DNA of 64,000 nt from Sphingomonas immobilis (GCF_030580995.1 NZ_JAUQSZ010000010.1:1-64000), one strand, 5' to 3'; shown: positions 44,269 through 52,375, counted from the first letter of the stretch. The notes: generated from the sequence alone by a model not told the origin. Numbers and translations: made by a program.

Positions 44269-44904
44269 ATGGGCCTGAGCGCCGAGCAACTGCGCACCGC
44301 GCTCGACGCGCTGTCGGCGGGGGAACCGGTCTTTGCCGAAGCGCTCGCCCGCGTCGGCTATCCCGAGCCGCGCATCCGTGATCGCGGGTATGAAACGCTG
44401 CTGCGCACCATCGTCGGCCAGCAGATCAGCGTGAAGGCCGCGCAGGCGGTCTGGTCGAAGATGGAGACCGTCGTCGGCGACCTCACCGACCCCGCGACCA
44501 TCGCCGCCGCGAGCGACGAGCAACTCCGCGAAGCCGGGCTTTCGCGGCAGAAGGCCGGTTACGCCCGCAGCCTCTCCGACGAGGTGACGAGCGGCCGGCT
44601 CGACCTCGCGCACTTGCCGGAGGACGACGAGGAAGCGATCAAGGCGCTCGTCCGCATCAAGGGCATCGGCCGCTGGTCGGCGGAGATATACCTGCTGTTC
44701 GCCGAAGGCCGCACCGACGTCTGGCCCGCCGGCGACCTCGCCGTGCAGATCGAGATCGGCCGCCTGCTCGGCCACGACGAGCGCCCGAGCGAGAAGCTGC
44801 TGCGCGAGCTGGCGGAAGGCTGGCGTCCGCACCGCGGCGCGCTCGCGATCTTCGCCTGGCACCATTACGGCGCGGATATGGGCAAGGACATGGAGGTGAT
44901 CTGA
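44269..44904 (+). CDS. DNA-3-methyladenine glycosylase II-like (AlkA family, HhH-GPD)
   Basis: This base-excision repair glycosylase removes alkylated purines from DNA. The 211-residue protein has the helix-hairpin-helix LVRIKGIGRWSAEIYLLFA near 127-145 and the catalytic aspartate Asp156 in WPAGDLAVQ. It lacks the N-terminal domain of E. coli AlkA, as in the shorter bacterial forms. It diverges from the ferredoxin gene; the ATG follows AAGGAAACAAGA. Confidence 0.87.
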   Translation: MGLSAEQLRTALDALSAGEPVFAEALARVGYPEPRIRDRGYETLLRTIVGQQISVKAAQAVWSKMETVVGDLTDPATIAAASDEQLREAGLSRQKAGYARSLSDEVTSGRLDLAHLPEDDEEAIKALVRIKGIGRWSAEIYLLFAEGRTDVWPAGDLAVQIEIGRLLGHDERPSEKLLRELAEGWRPHRGALAIFAWHHYGADMGKDMEVI

Positions 44905-44913
44905 CTCCCATCC

Positions 44914-44994
44914 CGTTCGTGCTGAGCGAAGTCGAAGCACCGCCCCACAGGACACCGCCTGTAACACGTCCTTCGACTTCGCTCAGGACGAACG
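44914..44994. repeat. REP-like inverted repeat, copy 2
   Basis: Arms 44914-44937 and 44971-44994 are the same 24-base sequences as in copy 1 (3313-3393), including the single mismatch between arms, while the 33-base loops differ. It lies behind the AlkA-like gene and before mtnP. Confidence 0.85.
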
Positions 44995-45056
44995 GTGGGT
45001 GGAATAGTTCGCTTCATCTCCTAAATGCACTCCGCCAGCAGGATAGGGACTCGCAC

Positions 45057-45926
45057 ATGACCAAATGGACGATCGGGATCATCGGCGGCTCCGGCCTGTA
45101 CGCGATCGACGGCTTGCAGAACGCCGAATGGCGCAGCGTCGAGACGCCGTGGGGCAGCCCTTCCGACGAGCTGCTGTTCGGCACGATCGGCGACGTCGAT
45201 CTCGTCTTCCTGCCGCGCCACGGGCGGGGGCACCGCATCTCCCCGTCCGAGCTCAACTTCCGCGCGAACATCGACGCGCTGAAACGCAGCGGCGTGACCG
45301 ATATCCTCGCCATCTCCTCGATCGGCAGCCTCCAGGAACAGCTCGAACCCGGCAAGTTCGTCGTGGTCGATCAGTTCATCGATCGCACCGTCGCGCGCGA
45401 TTCCACTTTTTTCGGCAGCGGCATGGTGGCGCACGTCTCGATGGCCGAACCCACCTGCCCGCGTCTCTCGGGCTTCGCCGCCGCGGCGGTCGAGGCGGCG
45501 GGCGGCAAGGTCGCCACCGGCGCGACCTATGTGGCGATGGAAGGCCCGCAATTCTCGAGCAAGGCCGAGAGCCTGCTCTATCGCCAATGGGGTGCCGACG
45601 TGATCGGCATGACGGCGATGCCCGAGGCCAAGCTCGCCCGCGAGGCGGAGCTGCCCTATGCCCTCATCGGCATGGTCACCGATTACGATTGCTGGCGCGA
45701 GAGCGAAGCGCATGTCGAGGTGAGCGAGGTCATCAAGCAGATGCACGCCAACGGCGAAACCGCGCGGCGGACGGTCGCTGCGTTCGTCGCCGCGCTCCCG
45801 CCCGAACGCACGTCCTCGCCGCTCGACACCGTGCTCGACTATGCGCTCATCACCGCGCCCGAAGCGCGCGATCCCAAGGTTCTGGCGAAGCTCGACTCGA
45901 TCCTGTCGCGCGTGCTTTCCAGCTAA
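45057..45926 (+). CDS. mtnP: S-methyl-5'-thioadenosine phosphorylase
   Basis: MtnP splits methylthioadenosine with phosphate into adenine and 5-methylthioribose 1-phosphate, which feeds mtnA. The 289-residue protein has GIIGGSGLY near residues 8-16, LPRHGRGHRISPSELNFRAN near 53-72, YVAMEGPQFSSKAES near 162-176 and GMTAMPEAKLAREAE near 187-201 (purine-site residues). It stands alone between two REP-like elements, some 35 kb from mtnBDCA. Having MtnP explains why no MTR kinase (mtnK) is needed. Confidence 0.93.
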   Translation: MTKWTIGIIGGSGLYAIDGLQNAEWRSVETPWGSPSDELLFGTIGDVDLVFLPRHGRGHRISPSELNFRANIDALKRSGVTDILAISSIGSLQEQLEPGKFVVVDQFIDRTVARDSTFFGSGMVAHVSMAEPTCPRLSGFAAAAVEAAGGKVATGATYVAMEGPQFSSKAESLLYRQWGADVIGMTAMPEAKLAREAELPYALIGMVTDYDCWRESEAHVEVSEVIKQMHANGETARRTVAAFVAALPPERTSSPLDTVLDYALITAPEARDPKVLAKLDSILSRVLSS

Positions 45927-45930
45927 ATCC

Positions 45931-46014
45931 CGTTCGGGCTGAGCCTGTCGAAGCCCTGCCCTTTCTTCTCGACGCACGAAGAAGTGCAGCCCTTCGACAA
46001 GCTCAGGGCGAACG
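45931..46014. repeat. REP-like inverted repeat, variant family
   Basis: Arms 45931-45953 and 45992-46014 are complementary with three mismatches and share the CGTTCG...GAGC..TCGAAG frame with the copies at 3313 and 44914, but have CTTGTCGAAG in place of GAAGTCGAAG. A lone arm of this variant is at about 11228-11240. It lies between mtnP and the aldehyde dehydrogenase gene. Confidence 0.8.
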
Positions 46015-46032
46015 GCTTTTAAGGAGTTGCCC

Positions 46033-47487
46033 ATGACGACCGCCGAATACACCCCCAAGCTCGGCCTCTACATCGCCGGCGAATGGCTGAGCGGCGAGGG
46101 CCGCGACACGCACCGCGTCGTCAATCCCGCGACCGGCGAGGGCCAGGCCGACCTGCCGCTCGCGACCGCGGCCGATCTCGATGCGGCGCTGGCGGCGGCG
46201 GAGCGCGGCTTCAAGACCTGGCGCGCGACCCCGCCCGAACAGCGCGCCGCCGTGCTGGTCAAGGCCGCCGCCCTGCTGCGCGAACGCGGCGATCACATCG
46301 CGCGCATCGCCACGCTCGAACAGGGCAAGATCCTCGCCGAGGCCAAGGGCGAAATTCCCGCCTCGGCCAACCTCCTCGAATTTCATGCCGGCGAGGCGCA
46401 GCGCATCTACGGCCGCGTGCTGCAACGCCCGGCGGGCACGCGCAGCATGGTGCTGCAGCAGCCGATCGGCCCGGTCGCGGCATTCTGCGCGTGGAACTTC
46501 CCGATCATGAACGTCGTGCGCAAGATCGCACCCGCGCTCGCCGCCGGCTGTTCGATCATCCTCAAGCCCAGCGAGGAGACGGCGGGCAGCGCGTGCGAAG
46601 TGATGCGGTGCTTCCAGGATGCGGGCGTCCCCGGCGACGTCGCGCAGCTCGTGTTCGGCGTGCCCGACATGGTCTCGCGCCAGTTGCTGGCGTCGCCCGT
46701 CACGCGCAAGCTCAGCTTCACCGGCTCGGTGCCGGTCGGCAAGCACCTCATGCGCCTCGCCGCCGATACGATGATGCGCGCGACGATGGAGCTCGGCGGC
46801 CACGGCCCGGTGCTGGTGTTCGACGATTGCGATCTGGAAAAGACGCTCGATCTGCTGGTGGCGCACAAGTTCCGCAACGCCGGGCAGGTCTGCGTCTCGC
46901 CCACCCGCTTCCATGTGCAGGAAGGCATCTACGACAAATTCGCTGCAGGCTTTGCCGAGCGCAGCAAGCGCCTGAACGTCGGCGACGGCCTCGCCAAGGG
47001 CACGCAGATGGGCCCGATGGCGAACCCGCGCCGCCCGGAGGCGATCGACGCCTTGGTGCAGCAGGCCAAGGGCGCCGGTGCGCGTGTGCTGGCGGGCGGC
47101 GAGCGGATCGGCGGAGCCATCGGCGGTGGCGGGGGCTTCTTCTACGCCCCCACGGTGCTGGCCGATGTCCCGCTCGAGGCGCAGGCGATGAACGAGGAAC
47201 CGTTCGGCCCCATCGCCCTGCTCCGCCCGTTCGCCACGCTGGAAGATGCGGTCGAGCAGGCCAACCGCCTGCCCTTCGGTCTCGGTGCCTATGCCTTCAC
47301 CGAAAATGCGCGCCGCCAGAACCTGCTGATCGACGCGGTCGAGGCGGGGATGCTCGCGATCAACACCGTCCGCCTCAGCTGGCCCGATGCGCCCTTCGGC
47401 GGCGTGAAGGATTCAGGCTACGGCAGTGAGGACGGCCCCGAAGGCATCGCCGCGCACATGGTGACGAAGTCGGTCCATATCGCGTGA
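46033..47487 (+). CDS. NAD(P)-dependent aldehyde dehydrogenase, succinate-semialdehyde type
   Basis: The 484-residue protein has the aldehyde dehydrogenase layout: AFCAWNFPIMNVVRKIAPAL near 156 (cofactor binding), catalytic Glu253 in MELGGHGP and catalytic Cys287 in NAGQVCVSP, plus NEEPFGPIALL near 390. Overall it resembles the GabD/succinate-semialdehyde and alpha-ketoglutaric-semialdehyde group. An in-frame TTG lies two codons earlier, but the ATG at 46033 is six bases behind AAGGAG. The barstar-like gene follows directly. Confidence 0.88.
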   Translation: MTTAEYTPKLGLYIAGEWLSGEGRDTHRVVNPATGEGQADLPLATAADLDAALAAAERGFKTWRATPPEQRAAVLVKAAALLRERGDHIARIATLEQGKILAEAKGEIPASANLLEFHAGEAQRIYGRVLQRPAGTRSMVLQQPIGPVAAFCAWNFPIMNVVRKIAPALAAGCSIILKPSEETAGSACEVMRCFQDAGVPGDVAQLVFGVPDMVSRQLLASPVTRKLSFTGSVPVGKHLMRLAADTMMRATMELGGHGPVLVFDDCDLEKTLDLLVAHKFRNAGQVCVSPTRFHVQEGIYDKFAAGFAERSKRLNVGDGLAKGTQMGPMANPRRPEAIDALVQQAKGAGARVLAGGERIGGAIGGGGGFFYAPTVLADVPLEAQAMNEEPFGPIALLRPFATLEDAVEQANRLPFGLGAYAFTENARRQNLLIDAVEAGMLAINTVRLSWPDAPFGGVKDSGYGSEDGPEGIAAHMVTKSVHIA

Positions 47488-47504
47488 TCGGAAAGGGTGA
47501 AGCG

Positions 47505-47801
47505 GTGAGCGAGGACATACGGATCGTCGCGCTCGATGCGACATCCTGGGCGAGCCCGGAGGATTTCCACGCCGCGCTGCTCGTCGGGCTCGGCACGCCC
47601 GCCGGATCGCCTCTCGTCGATGCGGTGATCGCCGCCGAACCGCCGCTGCGCGTGGAGATCGCCAATCTCCACGCCGCGCAGGAGGCGGCGATGGACGCCG
47701 TCTACGCGGCGTTCAACGCGCTCACGCTGGCGGGCGCGAAGACGCGCATCGGCCGGGACGGCATCGCCACGATCGAACGCCCCCTTCCCGCCCGGCCGTG
47801 A
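47505..47801 (+). CDS. Small protein with weak barstar-like pattern
   Basis: From a GTG at 47505 (behind AAAGGGTGAAGC) the protein has 98 residues. RIVALDATSWASPEDFHAAL with VGLGTP, then AEPPLRVEI and a final helical part with the strand KTRIGRDGIATIERP follow the order of barstar-family inhibitor proteins, but the conserved GRNLDALWD core is replaced by AGSPLVDAVI. No ribonuclease gene is next to it. It lies 17 bases behind the aldehyde dehydrogenase gene and is probably co-transcribed. An earlier GTG at 47484 is possible. Function is uncertain. Confidence 0.6.
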   Translation: MSEDIRIVALDATSWASPEDFHAALLVGLGTPAGSPLVDAVIAAEPPLRVEIANLHAAQEAAMDAVYAAFNALTLAGAKTRIGRDGIATIERPLPARP

Positions 47802-47867
47802 CGCGCCGTTGGACCTGAAGCGCCGCGACAGGTAGAAGGCGTCTCGGGTTCGCAAGGGGGAATTGGG

Positions 47868-48590
47868 ATGGCCAGCGTCATCATGCCGGGGCAGCGGCGC
47901 AGGACGGTCGGCCGCCCCTTCTACCTCGTCATGTCGCTGGCGATGGCCGCCGTCATCGTCGGCGGTTTCTCGACCACGGTGCCGGAGGATTTCACGCACC
48001 GTCCCGGCCTGCCGCTGCTGCTGCACGTTCACGGCGCGGTGTTCACGCTCTGGGTATTGGTGTTCGTGGCGCAACCGGCGTTCATCGCACGCGGGTCGGT
48101 CGCGCTGCACCGCAAGATCGGCTGGGTCGGTGCGGCGCTGGCGGCGGCGATGCTGGTGATGGGCGTGGCGGCGACGCTGTTCGCGATCCGCTACGGCTTC
48201 GTCCCGTCGTTCTTTCCGAAGCCGATCTTCCTGGTGATGAACCTGATCGGCATCCTCGTGTTCGCGGGGCTCGTCGCCGGCGGCATCGTGCTGCGCAAGC
48301 GTGCGGAGTGGCACAAGCGGCTGATGCTGTGCGCGACCGTGTCTATCCTCGGCCCCGGCCTCGGCCGGTTGTTGCCGATGGGATCGTTCGGCGCGGCGGC
48401 ACCGCTGGTGATGTTCGGCGCGATCGCGCTGTTCGCCTTTGCCGGGCCGGTCGCCGATATCGTCGTGCGGCGGCGCATTCACCCTGCCTATTACTGGGGC
48501 GTCAGCGCCATCCTGCTCAGCATGGTGCTGATCGGCCCGATCGCTTTCTCACCGCCGGCGATAGCGTTGCTACACGTCGTGCAGGGTTAA
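47868..48590 (+). CDS. Six- to seven-helix membrane protein of unknown function
   Basis: The 240-residue protein is nearly all membrane segments. Conserved-looking histidines occur at the membrane edge in LHVHGAVFTLW near 53-63, ALHRKIGWVG near 83-92 and EWHKRLML near 146-153, reminiscent of heme-b-binding membrane proteins and of the DUF2306 group, but I cannot assign the family with confidence. It stands alone between the barstar-like gene and the YgiD-like gene; the two ends converge with six bases between. Confidence 0.75.
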   Translation: MASVIMPGQRRRTVGRPFYLVMSLAMAAVIVGGFSTTVPEDFTHRPGLPLLLHVHGAVFTLWVLVFVAQPAFIARGSVALHRKIGWVGAALAAAMLVMGVAATLFAIRYGFVPSFFPKPIFLVMNLIGILVFAGLVAGGIVLRKRAEWHKRLMLCATVSILGPGLGRLLPMGSFGAAAPLVMFGAIALFAFAGPVADIVVRRRIHPAYYWGVSAILLSMVLIGPIAFSPPAIALLHVVQG

Positions 48591-48596
48591 GCCGCC

Positions 48597-49397
48597 CTAG
48601 CCGAAGCGGTAGCCCGATACGGTCCAGCCGAGCACATGGTCGCGGTAGTCGCACACCGCCGCCCCCTCCCCGCCCGCGCCGAGCGCGACCATCAGCGGCA
48701 GCAGATGCTCGGCCTCCGGGTGCGCGAAGCGGGCGTGCGGCAGATCCTCCCACGCGGCGACGCGCGCGGCACGGCGCGCCGGATCGGGATCGGTGACGGC
48801 GGCGGTCAGCGCGGCGTCCCATGCGTCGGCGACCGGCGTCACCTGCGGGCCACGCGCGCGCAGATTGTGGAAGCTCATGCCCGATCCGACGATCAGCACG
48901 CCCTCGTCGCGAAGCGGCGCGAGCGCGCGGCCGATGGCGATATGCGCCTCCGGGTCGAGGTCCGCCCGCAGCGACATCTGCGCGAGCGGAATGTCCGCAC
49001 CGGGCACCGCCACCATCATCGGAATGAACACGCCATGGTCCCAGCCACGCTCCGCTTCCTCTCGCGTCGCGAAGCCCGCATCCTGCAGCAACGCCGCAGC
49101 ACGGCGCGCAACATCGGGCGCGCCGGGTGCGGGCCATTGCAGGCGATAGGTATGCTCCGGGAACCCGTAATAATCGTAGAACAACGGCTGGCCGTCGCCG
49201 ACATGCACCGTCACCTCGGGCGCCTCCCAATGGCCGGAGACGAGCAGGATCGCCTTCGGCCGCTCGGGCAGCGCGGCGATCAGCCCGGCGAGATACGCCT
49301 GCATGGGCTGCCACATCGGATCGGGCGGGCCGCCGGCCGGGTCCATGAAGAAACAGGGGCCGCCGCCATGCGGCACGAAGAGCGCGGGAAGTGTCAT
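48597..49397 (-). CDS. Class III extradiol dioxygenase, 4,5-DOPA dioxygenase (YgiD)-like
   Basis: The 266-residue protein belongs to the LigB/DODA superfamily. Metal and active-site histidines are in LFVPHGGGP near residue 10, LLVSGHWEAPE near 55, RGWDHGVFIPM near 118 and GSGMSFHNL near 177. YgiD converts DOPA to 4,5-seco-DOPA; related proteins open catechol rings. No catechol pathway genes are near it, so the physiological substrate is open. Confidence 0.85.
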   Translation of the reverse strand: MTLPALFVPHGGGPCFFMDPAGGPPDPMWQPMQAYLAGLIAALPERPKAILLVSGHWEAPEVTVHVGDGQPLFYDYYGFPEHTYRLQWPAPGAPDVARRAAALLQDAGFATREEAERGWDHGVFIPMMVAVPGADIPLAQMSLRADLDPEAHIAIGRALAPLRDEGVLIVGSGMSFHNLRARGPQVTPVADAWDAALTAAVTDPDPARRAARVAAWEDLPHARFAHPEAEHLLPLMVALGAGGEGAAVCDYRDHVLGWTVSGYRFG

Positions 49398-49557
49398 GCC
49401 ACCGATATCGCGCGCCCCGCACGCGCCGACAATGCAAGCACCGGAAACGCTCCGTTGCCCGCACGCGCCGCATGTCCGCTAGCGACCCATTGCGGACATT
49501 CGCACGTCGGCGCTCGACGGCGGCTACCGCCCCAAGAGCGGACGTTTGCCCCCATTC

Positions 49558-49584
49558 GTCACCCCGGCCTTGAGCCGGGGTGAC
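49558..49584. repeat. Short perfect palindrome (REP/terminator-like)
   Basis: GTCACCCCGGC and GCCGGGGTGAC are exact reverse complements around a CTTGA loop. It stands in the gene-free stretch behind the start of the YgiD-like gene, so it is not a terminator of that gene. Confidence 0.7.
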
Positions 49585-49836
49585 GATCGGCTGGTGCAAA
49601 CGGCAGCTAACCACCCATCCCGGACATTCCCGCTGTCCTACACATTACCGATCTGCGATATCGCGCCGCCGCTCTTTGAACCGTCGACCCGCCGCTCGCC
49701 ATTCCCGCGAAGACCGTTCTCGCGCCCGCGCCGCGCCGCCGTCGGAAAGGAGCGACAGGCGCAGACGTAGCGTAAACTTTGTAAACTTCCGCGCAGAAAC
49801 CGTCCAAGACGGGAGCGCCCGCACACCCCCGGACCA

Positions 49837-49854
49837 GTGTGACCTTAGTGTGAC
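49837..49854. promoter_or_regulatory. Direct repeat GTGTGAC, 11-bp period
   Basis: Two GTGTGAC copies start at 49837 and 49848, one helical turn apart, 62 bases before the IorA-like start codon. The spacing suits an activator binding one face of the DNA; which protein binds is unknown. Confidence 0.35.
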
Positions 49855-49915
49855 TTTCCGCGCCCCGAATCGCCCGTTTCCCAAACCCGCGCAATCGGCC
49901 TAAGCTGCCCCCACG

Positions 49916-50458
49916 ATGACCAAGTTCACCGTCAACAATCAGCCGGTCCAGTACAAGATGGACCCCAAGACGCCGCTGCTCTGGGCGCTGCGCGACGCCT
50001 CGAACCTGACCGGCGCGAAATACGGCTGCGGCAATGGCGAGTGCGGCGCGTGCATCGTCGATGTCGACGGGGCGGCGGTGAAATCCTGCCAGACCGCGAT
50101 CGGCGCGATCGAAGGCAGCTTCGTCACCACGATCGAGGGGCTGTCGCGCGAACGATCGCACCCGGTGCAGCTCGCGATCATCGCCAAGAACGTGTCGCAA
50201 TGCGGCTTCTGCATCCCCGGCATCGTCATGGCGGCGGCGATCTTCCTGAAGAAGAACCGCAACCCGAGCGAGGACGAGATCAAGACGACGATCACCAACC
50301 TGTGCCGCTGCGGCATCTATCCCCGGCTGGTCGAGGCGATCGAGCTTGCCGCGCAGGTCCAGCGCGGCGACGTGCGGATCGAGGCGGGCGTCTCCCCCGG
50401 CACCACGCCCGGCGCGGCGGCGGCGCGCGTTCCCGCTTTGACACCGGCCAAGCCGTAA
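49916..50458 (+). CDS. 2Fe-2S subunit of an isoquinoline 1-oxidoreductase-type enzyme (IorA-like), orphan
   Basis: The 180-residue protein carries eight cysteines for two [2Fe-2S] clusters: 38, 43, 46, 58 (YGCGNGECGACIVDV) and 96, 99, 130, 132 (QCGFCIPGIV and NLCRCGIY). It matches the small subunit of the IorAB/aldehyde dehydrogenase group, with a proline/alanine-rich tail of ~25 residues. The molybdenum subunit (IorB) that would normally follow is absent here, and the nearest partner, paoC, is 13 kb away. Confidence 0.87.
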   Translation: MTKFTVNNQPVQYKMDPKTPLLWALRDASNLTGAKYGCGNGECGACIVDVDGAAVKSCQTAIGAIEGSFVTTIEGLSRERSHPVQLAIIAKNVSQCGFCIPGIVMAAAIFLKKNRNPSEDEIKTTITNLCRCGIYPRLVEAIELAAQVQRGDVRIEAGVSPGTTPGAAAARVPALTPAKP

Positions 50459-50579
50459 AGGCTCTGGTGAATCCTTTCGCAATGCTGTCATTCGAATTCA
50501 GACACGCGACAGCGCACGCGGCCCAATAGGATCATAACGGCCCGCGAATCGTTCGTATGGCCGCAGGAGGAATTCTTCG

Positions 50580-51626
50580 ATGCGTAAGTATGTGCTTGCC
50601 GCGATCATGGCGGCGACTGCGCTGGTCCCCGCGGCGGCTTCCGCGCAGACCCGTGGCAACTGGCAGGGCCGTGGCGGCGACGGCAGCGGCGACCGTGGCA
50701 GCTTCCAGCGCCCCGAACGCGCGCAACAGGCCCCGCAGGCCCAGCCGCAGCAACAGCCGCAGCAGGCCCGCCCGCAGGAGCAGGCGCGTCCCCAGTTCCA
50801 GCCCCGCGCCGAGACGCAGGTGCGTCAGGACGGTGCCGGCCGCTTCTATCGTTCGAGCGGCGACGGCCAGCGTGGCGGCTGGGGCGGCGGCGCGCGCGCG
50901 GAGGCGCAGCCCCAGGTCCAGGCGCAGGTTCAGGCCCAGCAGGACAATCGCGGTGGTGATCGCTCCAACTGGCAGGGCCGTGGCGGCGACCGCCCGAACT
51001 GGCAGGGTCAGAATGTTCAGGGCCAGAACGGCAATCGTCCGAACTGGCAGGGCAACGGCGGCGACCGTCCCGACTGGCGCGATCGTCAGGCGCAGGCGCG
51101 TGGCGGCCGGAACTGGAACGGTCAGCGCGACGACAACAATCGCGGCAACGACTGGCGCCGCGACAATCGCAACACCGGCACCTTCCAGAACGACCGCACC
51201 TGGAACGACCGCAACAGCGACGCGCGTCGCTTTGCCGGCAACACCGGCCGTTATGACAATAACGGCTGGAACGGGCGCGGCTCGAACGGGCGCGGCTGGA
51301 ACGGCCAGGGCGGCAACTGGAACCGTGGCTGGCGGAGCGACAACCGCTACAACTACAGCGGCTATCGCAATTCCAACCGCAACGCCTTCCACCTCTCGCG
51401 CTACTATGCGCCCTACGGCTGGGACTATGGCTATCGCCGCTTCTCGATCGGCTTCGCGCTGAGCGATATCCTGTACCAGCAGGATTACTGGATCGATCAG
51501 CCGGAATATTACCGCCTGCCCCCGGCCTACGGCCCGTATCGCTGGGTGCGCTATTACAATGACGCGCTGCTGGTCGATATCGACACCGGCGAAGTGGTCG
51601 ACACGGTCTACGATATCTTCTGGTAA
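50580..51626 (+). CDS. RcnB-family periplasmic protein with Asn/Gln/Arg/Gly-rich repeats
   Basis: The 348-residue protein has a signal peptide ending PAAASAQ and a C-terminal RcnB domain (YRLPPAYGPYRWVRYYNDAL near 306-325, then LVDIDTGEVVDTVYDIFW). RcnB modulates nickel/cobalt export in E. coli. Residues ~24-270 are low-complexity: repeated NWQGRGGDR, RPNWQGN/Q and WNGRG units and glutamine runs. A strong AGGAGG precedes the ATG. The metal role is inferred from the family; the long repeat region could mediate envelope contacts. Confidence 0.8.
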   Translation: MRKYVLAAIMAATALVPAAASAQTRGNWQGRGGDGSGDRGSFQRPERAQQAPQAQPQQQPQQARPQEQARPQFQPRAETQVRQDGAGRFYRSSGDGQRGGWGGGARAEAQPQVQAQVQAQQDNRGGDRSNWQGRGGDRPNWQGQNVQGQNGNRPNWQGNGGDRPDWRDRQAQARGGRNWNGQRDDNNRGNDWRRDNRNTGTFQNDRTWNDRNSDARRFAGNTGRYDNNGWNGRGSNGRGWNGQGGNWNRGWRSDNRYNYSGYRNSNRNAFHLSRYYAPYGWDYGYRRFSIGFALSDILYQQDYWIDQPEYYRLPPAYGPYRWVRYYNDALLVDIDTGEVVDTVYDIFW

Positions 51627-51636
51627 GCCGACCCTC

Positions 51637-51672
51637 GGGGCCGGGTGGGAAACCACCCGGCCCCTTGTTTTT
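51637..51672 (+). terminator. Intrinsic terminator after RcnB-like gene
   Basis: GGGGCCGGGTGG (51637-51648) and CCACCCGGCCCC (51653-51664) form a perfect 12-bp stem with a GAAA loop, followed by TTGTTTTT. It starts ten bases after the stop codon. Confidence 0.9.
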
Positions 51673-51700
51673 CTGGTGTGAGCGGGCAGAAAAGCGGGCG

Positions 51701-52375
51701 ATGTTCTTCACCAAGAAACCCGCCCAGGCCTCCCCCTTACGCGCGCTCTACGGCGAATCGGTCACGCTGCGCCTCGCCAACAATCCGGCGATGAAGCAGG
51801 CCAAGAGCGACATGGTGCAGCTCTATTATTACCCGGATTTCCTCGACGCCGCCCAGTGCGGCGCGCTCGTCCGCATGATCGACGCCAAGCGCCGCCCCTC
51901 GACCGTACTGTCCGAGGCGAACGCCGATTACCGCACCAGCGAGAGCTGCGACATGGATCGCTGGTCCGAGGATGTGCGCCCCACCGACGAGGCGATCGCC
52001 GCGCTGCTCGGGCTCGATCCCGTCCACGGCGAAACGATGCAGGGCCAGCGCTACGCCCCCGGCCAGCAATTCCGTGCCCACAACGATTATTTCCGCGAGG
52101 ACCAGCCCTATTGGCCGGCGATGCAGGCGAGCGGCGGGCAGCGCACCTGGACGGCGATGATCTACCTCAACGAGGTCGAGGAAGGCGGAGCGACGTGGTT
52201 CCCGCTGGCGGGCCTGCGCATCAACCCCAAGCGCGGGCTGCTGCTCGCGTGGAACAACATGAACCGCGACGGCAGCCCCAACGAAAAGACGATGCACGAA
52301 GGCGTCGCGGTGATGCGCGGCACCAAGTACATCGTCACCAAATGGTTCCGCGAAGGAAACTGGATCAAGCAATAG
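51701..52375 (+). CDS. 2OG-Fe(II) oxygenase, prolyl 4-hydroxylase-like
   Basis: This 224-residue protein has the double-stranded beta-helix core of Fe(II)/2-oxoglutarate dioxygenases: ligands His127 and Asp129 in FRAHNDYF and His199 in KTMHEGVAV, with KYIVTKWFRE downstream supplying 2-oxoglutarate-binding basic residues. Similar bacterial proteins hydroxylate prolines in short peptides or proteins. The ATG at 51701 is preferred; an in-frame ATG at 51665 lies inside the terminator's T-run. Confidence 0.85.
   Translation: MFFTKKPAQASPLRALYGESVTLRLANNPAMKQAKSDMVQLYYYPDFLDAAQCGALVRMIDAKRRPSTVLSEANADYRTSESCDMDRWSEDVRPTDEAIAALLGLDPVHGETMQGQRYAPGQQFRAHNDYFREDQPYWPAMQASGGQRTWTAMIYLNEVEEGGATWFPLAGLRINPKRGLLLAWNNMNRDGSPNEKTMHEGVAVMRGTKYIVTKWFREGNWIKQ

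Larger units (their letters stand above)
49398..49915. other. 518-bp region without a gene; several repeat motifs
   Basis: No convincing coding frame is present. It contains an inverted repeat ATGTCCGC/GCGGACAT (49472-49479 and 49492-49499), a hairpin GTCACCCCGGC/GCCGGGGTGAC (49558-49568 and 49574-49584), a direct repeat GTAAACTT around 49775-49790, and two GTGTGAC copies at 49837-49843 and 49848-49854 shortly before the next gene. Confidence 0.7.

Noticed and set aside
50580..51350. Possible CRISPR or tandem DNA repeat
   Set aside because: The repetition is at the amino-acid level (NWQG, WNGRG units); there are no constant-length DNA repeats and spacers.
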